Assembly: GCA_002327415.1 (NCBI GenBank)
Contig: DCVU01000060.1
Location: 1 to 13,589 of the forward strand
Origin: Smithella sp. UBA2180
GTDB lineage: Bacteria > Desulfobacterota > Syntrophia > Syntrophales > Smithellaceae
Direction: 5' to 3'
DNA length: 13,589 bases
The notes below the pieces were generated by a model. That model was given only the letters and a program-made list of their open reading frames with translations, had not been told where the DNA came from and did no database searches. Positions 7,106 through 12,571 of this stretch are shown here, piece after piece; the first letter of the stretch is position 1, and every line of letters begins with the position of its first letter. The position numbers and the translations under genes are program-made.

Positions 7106-7207
7106 TTAGTCGAACTATCCCCGAAGCGAAGCGGAGCGGGATTCTAACGCTATCCCCAAACGAAGTTCATTGGAATATTTTAGTCGAACTATCCCCGAAG
7201 CGAAGCG
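7106..7207. repeat. Short tandem repeat cluster (28-bp direct repeat plus a partial third unit)
   Basis: A 28-bp sequence at 7106-7133 is repeated without mismatch at 7180-7207, 74 bp apart. A partial third unit lies between them: CTATCCCC at 7150-7157 followed by CGAAG, giving starts at 7115, 7150 and 7189. Each full unit is followed by a complement of its ATCCCC core (GGGAT near 7138, GGGGAT near 7211-7216), so each can fold. The gap 6988-7361 contains no gene. It holds this cluster, the palindrome at 7075 and the promoters. Confidence 0.8.
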
Positions 7208-7272
7208 AATGGGGATTGGATGCTCGCCAAAAGCGATACGTTATGTTTTATACCCGTGATAAACAATATCCA

Positions 7273-7301
7273 TTGACATACAGGACTGTTATTTTTATAC
7301 T
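7273..7301 (+). promoter_or_regulatory. Near-consensus sigma-70 promoter for the TAXI gene
   Basis: The -35 box TTGACA (7273-7278, 6 of 6) and the -10 box TATACT (7296-7301, 5 of 6) are separated by exactly 17 nt. Transcription would begin near 7308, leaving a leader of about 54 nt before the ATG at 7362. Confidence 0.75.
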
Positions 7302-7361
7302 TTCCACTAATCAGAAAAAAGAGTATCTGCTGTAAGCTTACAAAAACAAGGAGTAGAAAAT

Positions 7362-8759
7362 ATGGAACCGGAGCAAAAAAACGGAATTGCTGACGAAAGC
7401 AAAAATATCTTCCAGTCAGGTTTTACAAAAATCCAAACAAGCATCATGGAGACAATGGGCTTTGGTAAAACCGCGACAATCAGCGCCTTGATTTTGATTG
7501 CTCTGGTTACCGTATTGATCGTTTTTTTGTTTATCAATTCAACTCCTCCTAAAACTATCATTATGACGAGCGGTGATGACGGCAGCATGTTTTATAAAAT
7601 TGCCGATAAATATGCCAAGGTGTTGGCTCGTAATGGTGTTAAGCTCAAAGTTATCAAGTCTGAGGGTTCGCTGGAAAATCTGGATAGATTGTCCAATCAT
7701 TCCTATCGTGTTGATGTGGGTTTTGTGCAGTCGGGATTAACCAAAGGACGAAAGATTGACAATCTGGTTTCGCTGGGCAGTGTTGCCTACGAGCCGCTGT
7801 TTATTTTTTACAGAGGAAATAAGCCTGTAGAGATTCTTTCACAATTTAAAGGGAAAAAACTGGCCATAGGTCCGGATGGCAGCGGCACAAATTATCTGGC
7901 TGCAAATTTGTTGTCGATGAATGGAATAGAACCGGAGCAACCACCGGAGGCGCCAACTGAATTATGGGAAATGGACGACGAGGAAGCAGCTCAGGATTTA
8001 CTAAATGGGAAAGTTGACGCCGTATTTTTTATGGCGGATTCGGCTTCCTCCCAACTAATGCGCAAACTGCTGCACGAGCCGGGAATACAACTTATGAATT
8101 TTACGCAAGCCGATGCCTATACGCGTCGTGTAGGTTATTTGAATAAATTGGTGCTTCCGAAGGGAGCCATTGATTTCGGGAAAAATGTTCCCGATCATGA
8201 TATTACTTTAATTGCGCCTTCAGTTGAACTTATCGCCCGCAGTGATTTGCATCCGGCGCTTTCTGATTTACTTCTGGAGGCGGCAAAAGAAATTCATGGC
8301 CGGGCAACTATGTTTCAAGGTCGGGGAGAGTTTCCTGCTCCTCTGGAGCATGAATTCCACATCAGTGAGGATGCCAGTCGTTATTATAAATCAGGGAAAA
8401 GTTTTCTGTACAGATATTTCCCGTTCTGGATGGCGAGCCTTATCAGTCGCATTCTGGTTGTTTTTCTGCCCATCATTTTAATATTAATTCCGGGATTGCG
8501 TGTCATACCTGCGATCTACAGGTGGGGGACAAAAATGCGTATTTACCGGTGGTACCGTCAATTGCTGGCTCTCGAACAGGATATGATCACTCAAATGGAT
8601 GCAAATAAGCAGAAAGAATTACTGACGCGTCTTGATCAGATAGAGCAAACAGTAGACAGCATGAAGGTTCCGGCATCGTTTGCCGATCAATTCTATGTTT
8701 TGAGAGGCCATGTCGGTTTTGTTCGCGCAAGGCTTTTGGAACGCACAGCAGCAAGCTGA
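7362..8759 (+). CDS. TAXI-family TRAP solute-binding protein with two membrane anchors
   Basis: This is a solute-binding protein of the TAXI branch of TRAP transporters, a family linked to uptake of organic acids such as glutamate or C4-dicarboxylates. It has an unusual anchored layout. Residues 1-37 are cytoplasmic, a membrane helix spans about 38-58, and the TAXI binding domain covers about 64-340, with TSGDDGSMFYKIADKYAKVL (69-88) and LAIGPDGSGTNYLAANLL (167-184). A second helix lies at about 356-380, followed by a basic stretch and a helical, probably coiled-coil tail (about 397-436) that ends in LRGHVGFVRARL. No TRAP permease (DctM, DctQ or fused) is next to it. The start has AAGGAG at about 7349-7354. 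A lone, doubly anchored TAXI protein may be a sensor or work with a distant permease; this is inference. Confidence 0.85.
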   Translation: MEPEQKNGIADESKNIFQSGFTKIQTSIMETMGFGKTATISALILIALVTVLIVFLFINSTPPKTIIMTSGDDGSMFYKIADKYAKVLARNGVKLKVIKSEGSLENLDRLSNHSYRVDVGFVQSGLTKGRKIDNLVSLGSVAYEPLFIFYRGNKPVEILSQFKGKKLAIGPDGSGTNYLAANLLSMNGIEPEQPPEAPTELWEMDDEEAAQDLLNGKVDAVFFMADSASSQLMRKLLHEPGIQLMNFTQADAYTRRVGYLNKLVLPKGAIDFGKNVPDHDITLIAPSVELIARSDLHPALSDLLLEAAKEIHGRATMFQGRGEFPAPLEHEFHISEDASRYYKSGKSFLYRYFPFWMASLISRILVVFLPIILILIPGLRVIPAIYRWGTKMRIYRWYRQLLALEQDMITQMDANKQKELLTRLDQIEQTVDSMKVPASFADQFYVLRGHVGFVRARLLERTAAS

Positions 8760-8780
8760 TATTTGAAAAAGAAGATTCCC

Positions 8781-8809
8781 TTGACATAAAAAACAGGACT
8801 TCTTATAGT
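8781..8809 (+). promoter_or_regulatory. Near-consensus sigma-70 promoter ahead of the broken reductase gene
   Basis: TTGACA (8781-8786) and TATAGT (8804-8809) are spaced 17 nt apart. The spacer shares CAGGACT with the spacer of the promoter at 7273, although at a different offset. The promoter reads into the truncated reductase frame at 8864 and possibly on towards the acyl-CoA dehydrogenase. Confidence 0.7.
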
Positions 8810-8863
8810 TTTGCCATTAAGAAGCAATGCCTCAACAAATCAAAAATCATAAGAGGTGCGTCT

Positions 8864-8986
8864 ATGGATTTAAACAAAAGATTTCCACAAAAATACGTCA
8901 TCATCACCGGTGCAGGCAGCGGTCTGGGCAAGGAACTCGCGCTTCAATGTTCGTCTATAAGAAGGGGTATATATACAAATACCTGA
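8864..8986 (+). pseudogene. Truncated short-chain dehydrogenase/reductase (N-terminal fragment)
   Basis: Forty codons run from ATG 8864 to TGA 8984-8986. The first 28 or so residues are a textbook SDR start: KYVIITGAGSGLGKELALQ contains the TGxxxGxG cofactor-binding loop and the beginning of the first Rossmann helix. After about 8949 the translation (CSSIRRGIYTNT) no longer looks like an SDR, and a stop follows. A normal SDR has about 250 residues, so some 220 are missing. A ribosome binding site (AAGAGG, about 8850-8855) and a good promoter remain upstream, which suggests recent loss. No rest of the gene appears in any frame before the acyl-CoA dehydrogenase, so the cause is a deletion or replacement, not a single frameshift. 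Confidence 0.8.
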
Positions 8987-9170
8987 GTATAAATCTGAAT
9001 TATCCGGTCGGCTAGTCAGAAAATCCAGTGTGTGTCAGATGAGTATACAATTGGCCGAATAACTAATTGACATGCGCAATACGTCTTTATCACGCTGAGT
9101 AAATTATTTTTTTAAATGATCTTTTTCTGTTATAATCCTGTCAAAATATCTAAATTAACCGTGATCAAGA
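8950..9170. other. Non-coding remainder after the broken reductase gene
   Basis: This stretch shows no recognisable gene. It is more AT-rich than its surroundings. It contains a small foldback GGTAT...ATACC (8966-8983), the octamer TGAGTATA twice (near 8984 and 9039), and a lone TTGACA at 9067-9072 that has no fitting -10 box. It replaces the expected body of the reductase gene. I could not identify a mobile-element end in it. Confidence 0.45.
9131..9136 (+). promoter_or_regulatory. Possible -10 box for the acyl-CoA dehydrogenase gene
   Basis: A perfect TATAAT lies 51 nt before the ATG at 9187. The -35 region 17 nt upstream is only a T-run (about 9107-9113). It is plausible as a promoter but unsupported by a proper -35. 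Confidence 0.35.
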
Positions 9171-9186
9171 ATTAAAGGAGAAAACC

Positions 9187-10452
9187 ATGTTTGATTACAT
9201 GATGACCAAAGAGCAAATCAAGATCAGGGACGAGGCAAGGGATCTGGTTAAGTGGGTGCCCCGTCAGATGATTCTGGATATGGATACGGATAAAATCAAA
9301 TTCCCGAAGGAGTTTTTGCAGGAAGCCGCACGACGTAATCTGCTGGGATGCCGCTATCCGAAAAAATGGGGAGGCCGTGAAATGGATTGGGTGACCACGT
9401 GTATGCTGATGGAAGAAGTGGGGACCCTTGGTTATGAAATGGCCTGCGTCTTCGGCGTGGGAGCGGAACTGGTCTGTGACGCGATTATCCGGCATGGGAC
9501 TGATGAACAAAAAGAAAAATATGTGAAGCCGCTTTTAGAAGGAAAAATTTTTGCCGCAGAGTGCCTGACCGAACCGCGCGGCGGATCGGACTTTTTTGGA
9601 GCCACGACAAAAGCGGAAGACAAAGGCGATTATTTTCTGCTCAATGGCCAGAAACGATTCATTGTCGGTGCCGAGGGAGCTGATTATTTTCTTGTTTACG
9701 CGAAAACAAATCCCGAAGCAAAGCCCCAGGAATCGATAACCTGCTTCATTGTTGATCGCACCGAAGGCGTGGAAGTTAAATATCTATACGGTTTGATGGG
9801 CTGCCGCGGTGGCGGAACAGGCCGTCTGATATTTCGCAATGTAAAAGTCCCCAAAGAGAATGTGGTGGGAAAGGTTCAGGGCGCTTATGCCGTTTTTAAT
9901 ACCATGATGATACCGGAGCGTCTGGGAACAGCCGCCATGACTATCGGCGCAGCCCGCCCGGCTTTGGATATCGCCACAAACTACACGTCCAGACGTAAAG
10001 CGTTCGGTCAGACGATCAATCAGTTTGAAGGCGTGAGTTTCCAGATTGCCGAAGCCGTAATGCTGCTCGACGCCGCGCGCGCCATGGCCTATGTCACCGC
10101 CCGGGCGGTGGACGCGGGTGCGGATATGAACCGGACACGGCGTATGGTTTCTCAGAGTAAAAAATTCATCACTGAATCATGTCAAAAGGTCGTCCATAAT
10201 TCCATGCAGGTTATGGGCGGCATTGCCTATACCAACGTTTTTCCCATTGAACGCATTTACCGCGACGTACGCCTGGCCTCAATCTGGACAGGTACCAGTG
10301 AAGTCATGTCCATGATTACTGCTCATGAATGGTACCGTGAATATTTCAATCAGAAAGCAAAAGTAAACGGCCGCGATTACGAACAAGACGCGCAGGAAGC
10401 TTCCGATGAAGAAAAAATCTATGACGATGATGATATGTGGAATAAAGGATGA
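9187..10452 (+). CDS. Acyl-CoA dehydrogenase (IVD/LCAD-type active site)
   Basis: This FAD enzyme introduces an alpha-beta double bond into an acyl-CoA and passes electrons to ETF. It has the full three-domain layout: an N-terminal helical domain (1-120), a beta domain with AECLTEPRGGSD (124-135) and GQKRFIVGAEGADYF (154-168), and a C-terminal helical domain with RRKAFGQTINQFEGV (269-283), QVMGGIAYTN (341-350) and RDVRLASIWTGTSEVM (359-374). The glutamate used by medium- and short-chain enzymes before GTS is replaced by T368. E244 in IPERLGTAA aligns with the alternative catalytic base of isovaleryl- and long-chain dehydrogenases. The tail (about 399-418) is very acidic. AAAGGAG (9174-9180) sits 6 nt before the ATG. 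The substrate is not resolved; a role in branched, cyclic or aromatic acid oxidation would fit the neighbouring acyl-CoA synthetase. Confidence 0.92.
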   Translation: MFDYMMTKEQIKIRDEARDLVKWVPRQMILDMDTDKIKFPKEFLQEAARRNLLGCRYPKKWGGREMDWVTTCMLMEEVGTLGYEMACVFGVGAELVCDAIIRHGTDEQKEKYVKPLLEGKIFAAECLTEPRGGSDFFGATTKAEDKGDYFLLNGQKRFIVGAEGADYFLVYAKTNPEAKPQESITCFIVDRTEGVEVKYLYGLMGCRGGGTGRLIFRNVKVPKENVVGKVQGAYAVFNTMMIPERLGTAAMTIGAARPALDIATNYTSRRKAFGQTINQFEGVSFQIAEAVMLLDAARAMAYVTARAVDAGADMNRTRRMVSQSKKFITESCQKVVHNSMQVMGGIAYTNVFPIERIYRDVRLASIWTGTSEVMSMITAHEWYREYFNQKAKVNGRDYEQDAQEASDEEKIYDDDDMWNKG

Positions 10453-10464
10453 TAGTGTCCAGAA

Positions 10465-11202
10465 ATGAAATATGTAAAATTTAAAATGATGATTATTTTA
10501 TGCTTCCTGCTATTATTTGCCTCACAGGCGCCGGCCTGGCATGACCATACTCACCTTGCGGTCTGTAAAGCAGCGGGATTCGACATGTGGTATCACTGCG
10601 CGGGGCCGGACATTGCCAAAATTAAAGCAGGCAATGTAGAAGCTTACAATCACTGGTTCAATAATTCTGCTGAAGCCTCGGTCACGCCGCAAATGGTTTT
10701 CGATCAAGTTGATCGTTATAATAAGAGAAGTAAGATTTTTGATACGGAAGGACACCTCTTAGGGGCGATCATTGCATCTTTGCGCGCTTACGAAAAAGAT
10801 CTTCGGGCGGGTAAATACGCCATGTATCATCTTGTTTATTGCGCTCATTACATTGGCGATCTTTCCATGCCTCTGCATAACATTGCTTATGACGACTTTA
10901 ATCGCGAACATCATGATGCCAATGACGGCATAGTGGAAAATACTATTTTGAATGAAACTGAAAAAATCTCCAAACACATATATCCCATAACATTAAGTAA
11001 TAAAGATTTTGAAGCCGATCTTGCCCGCGAAATTGCGAGAATTGCCAACCTCAGCCGCATGCTGGGCTATAAGCTGCGCGCAGAAAAAAGAGATATGACG
11101 AAGCAGGAAGCTTACATGCAATTTAAACACAGCGCCTCGCTGTTGAAAGCTGTTTTGCAGCACTATAATATCCCGGCTTCAGCAAAAGAGGCCGTTAATT
11201 AA
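10465..11202 (+). CDS. Secreted zinc-dependent phospholipase C / S1-P1 nuclease-like protein
   Basis: A signal peptide (about 1-24, ending QAPA) would leave tryptophan 25 as the new N-terminus. In zinc-dependent phospholipase C and S1/P1 nucleases the mature N-terminal Trp is itself a zinc ligand, so this cut is meaningful. Other candidate ligands are H30, D80, H97, H128 and D132 in AHYIGDLSMPLHN (the H-x3-D signature), H149/H150 and E158 in HHDANDGIVEN. At 245 residues it is in the family range. It starts 12 bp after the acyl-CoA dehydrogenase stop with no strong ribosome binding site, so it may be read from the same transcript. An in-frame TAG at 10453 rules out a longer form, and M8 is an alternative start. 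Whether it cuts lipids or nucleic acids, or is inactive, cannot be told here. Confidence 0.7.
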   Translation: MKYVKFKMMIILCFLLLFASQAPAWHDHTHLAVCKAAGFDMWYHCAGPDIAKIKAGNVEAYNHWFNNSAEASVTPQMVFDQVDRYNKRSKIFDTEGHLLGAIIASLRAYEKDLRAGKYAMYHLVYCAHYIGDLSMPLHNIAYDDFNREHHDANDGIVENTILNETEKISKHIYPITLSNKDFEADLAREIARIANLSRMLGYKLRAEKRDMTKQEAYMQFKHSASLLKAVLQHYNIPASAKEAVN

Positions 11203-11206
11203 ATAG

Positions 11207-11312
11207 GCTGGTTCAATCTTGCAGATTGAACTAAATGTTTAAATCAAACCGAAATCATTTGGAATTTATAACAAGATTAAATAAAAGGTTCAATCAGAAT
11301 GATTGAACCAGC
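11207..11312. repeat. 106-bp element with a perfect hairpin at each end
   Basis: The outer 12 bp, GCTGGTTCAATC (11207-11218), is exactly complementary to 11301-11312. Each end is also a hairpin by itself: a 9-bp stem at 11211-11219/11223-11231 with loop TGC, and a 10-bp stem at 11287-11296/11300-11309 with loop GAA. The interior (11232-11286) is AT-rich and non-coding. The left end begins 4 bp after the stop codon at 11202. It could be a miniature transposable element or a two-hairpin RNA structure. No T-run suggests a terminator. Confidence 0.8.
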
Positions 11313-11346
11313 AGTAGGTTAACATCTTTATTCCTTAGAATTGACT

Positions 11347-11375
11347 TTGACAAGCACTGATGATTTTGGTAGAAA
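11347..11375 (+). promoter_or_regulatory. Possible promoter for the helix-hairpin-helix gene
   Basis: TTGACA (11347-11352) is followed after 17 nt by TAGAAA (11370-11375, 4 of 6 matches to TATAAT). It lies 52 nt before the ATG at 11427, after the repeat element. Confidence 0.4.
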
Positions 11376-11426
11376 TCTAGTCATCAAAATTGTCAGGTAA
11401 AAAAGTTTATAATTAAGGAGGCTAAC

Positions 11427-12080
11427 ATGTTGAAAAAAAGGAGCGGTATATTGGCGAAGCATTGTTGTTTATTTTCTTTTACATTATTAATCATCGCGGC
11501 ATTTATTCTGGGGAAGGGAGTAACTCCGGCAATTGCTGCCAAGAAGGTTGATGTGCAGAAGGCCATTGTCAGTCTTGTAGACATTAACAACGCGACGCAA
11601 AAAGAACTGGAGGGCATCAAAGGTGTCGGCGCAGCAACGGCTAAGAAGATTATTGCCGGCCGTCCTTATAAATCAGTGGATGAACTTTCCAAAGCCGGAA
11701 TCAAACCGAAGGCCATTGATGCTATGAAGCCTTTTGTTACTGTCGGCAATGCTCCGGTGGCTCCTGTAACGGAAAAGGCGACAAAAGCGGTGACCAAGGC
11801 AACAGCGCCGGTAACAGCTGCGGCAACAGACCTGACAAATGCAACCAATAAAGTTAAGACAACGACTAAATCCGCCGCCGCGAAGCTTGTTCCGGGCACA
11901 AAGATCAACATCAATACGGCTGACCAGACTATGATCGAAAAACTTCCTGAAATCGGCCCTGTCAAGGCAAAGGCTATTATTGATGGCAGGCCTTACAATT
12001 CCATTGAAGATGTTATGAAGGTCAAAGGCATTAAAGGAAAAACCTTTGACGCTATCAAGGATTATATTGTTGTCAAATAA
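11427..12080 (+). CDS. Exported protein with two ComEA-like helix-hairpin-helix domains
   Basis: A basic N-terminus and hydrophobic segment (about 14-31) end in TPAIAAKK, a likely signal peptide with cleavage near 37-38, or an anchor. Two ComEA-type DNA-binding domains follow. The first is at about 51-106 (VDINNATQKELEGIKGVGAA...), the second at about 159-217 (ININTADQTMIEKLPEIGPV..., then VKGIKGKTFDAIKDYI). They are joined by a linker of about 50 residues (107-157) made almost only of Ala, Thr, Lys, Val and Pro, like histone-H1 or PAKKA-type tails. ComEA proteins bind incoming DNA in the periplasm during transformation and normally have one such domain. The second domain is closer to consensus than the first. 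AAGGAGG (11415-11421) precedes the ATG by 5 nt. DNA binding outside the cytoplasm is likely. A role in competence is inference, as no other com genes are present. Confidence 0.85.
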   Translation: MLKKRSGILAKHCCLFSFTLLIIAAFILGKGVTPAIAAKKVDVQKAIVSLVDINNATQKELEGIKGVGAATAKKIIAGRPYKSVDELSKAGIKPKAIDAMKPFVTVGNAPVAPVTEKATKAVTKATAPVTAAATDLTNATNKVKTTTKSAAAKLVPGTKININTADQTMIEKLPEIGPVKAKAIIDGRPYNSIEDVMKVKGIKGKTFDAIKDYIVVK

Positions 12081-12123
12081 CTGTGATTTAATTCTAACTT
12101 AAACATGATGGAGGATAATTTTT

Positions 12124-12405
12124 ATGAAAAAGATTTTGATTTTTGCGTGTGCATTCCTTTTTGTAGCGGTGGTCGCATTTGCCGCGGGATCCAAAACTTA
12201 TCAGGTGACCGGGCCGGTTCTGGAAGTCAGCTCGGATATGATTGTTGTTCAGAAGGGCAAGGACAAATGGCAGATAGGCCGTGATGCGGCAACCAAAGTA
12301 ACAGGCGATCTGAAAGTCGGTTCCAAAGTCACCATCGAATACACGATGAAAGCGGTAACGGTTGAAGCAAAAGAAGTCAAAGCAAAAGAAGCCAAAAAGA
12401 AATAA
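12124..12405 (+). CDS. Small exported beta-rich protein with lysine-rich tail
   Basis: A 93-residue protein has a clear signal peptide (MKKILIFACAFLFVAVVAFA, cut near A20-A21). The mature part, about 25-78, alternates short strands (TYQVTGPVLEVSSDMIVVQ, WQIGRDAATKV, KVGSKVTIEYTM), resembling a small OB-like or barrel fold, and ends in a KEVKAKEAKKK tail. I do not recognise a named family with certainty. Similar small periplasmic proteins are usually called hypothetical. TGGAGG (12109-12114) lies 9 nt before the ATG. It follows the helix-hairpin-helix gene by 43 bp and is closed by a strong terminator, so the two probably share a transcript. Its basic tail, like the basic linker of its neighbour, may bind polyanions; that is speculation. 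Confidence 0.75.
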   Translation: MKKILIFACAFLFVAVVAFAAGSKTYQVTGPVLEVSSDMIVVQKGKDKWQIGRDAATKVTGDLKVGSKVTIEYTMKAVTVEAKEVKAKEAKKK

Positions 12406-12425
12406 TAATATTTTTCACGAACAGC

Positions 12426-12469
12426 AAGGCGGCGCTCCTTACTATGAATGAAGGAGTGGCCGCCTTTTT
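12426..12469 (+). terminator. Intrinsic (rho-independent) terminator
   Basis: AAGGCGGC plus CTCCTT on the left (12426-12440) pairs with AAGGAG plus GCCGCCTT on the right (12451-12466), with a 1-nt bulge and small mismatch. The loop is ACTATGAATG, and TTTTT ends the structure at 12465-12469. It closes the helix-hairpin-helix / small exported protein unit, 20 bp after the stop at 12405. Confidence 0.9.
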
Positions 12470-12571
12470 AAGAAGAGATATCTTATCAAATATCAAAAAA
12501 TCAAATTTACAGAATATCGAGCTCGTCGGAACTGATCTGTCCGCAGAAGTTATTTTGGAGAAGTAGAGAAG

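Noticed and set aside
7106..7207. Possible CRISPR array
   Set aside because: Only two exact 28-bp repeats plus one partial unit, spacing is uneven (35 and 39 bp for the core), the sequence between the exact copies itself contains a repeat unit, and no cas gene is near.
8827..9015. 62-codon open frame covering the reductase remnant in another frame
   Set aside because: The SDR motif is read from 8864 in a different frame with a good ribosome binding site. This longer frame shows no domain and no suitable start signal.
9067..9095. Promoter using TTGACA at 9067
   Set aside because: No acceptable -10 hexamer occurs 15-19 nt downstream. The TATAAT at 9131 is too far away to pair with it.
11207..11312. 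Pair of intrinsic terminators after the phospholipase-like gene
   Set aside because: The stems are AT-rich at their base, no T-run follows either one, and the exact complementarity of the outer ends points to an element, not a terminator.
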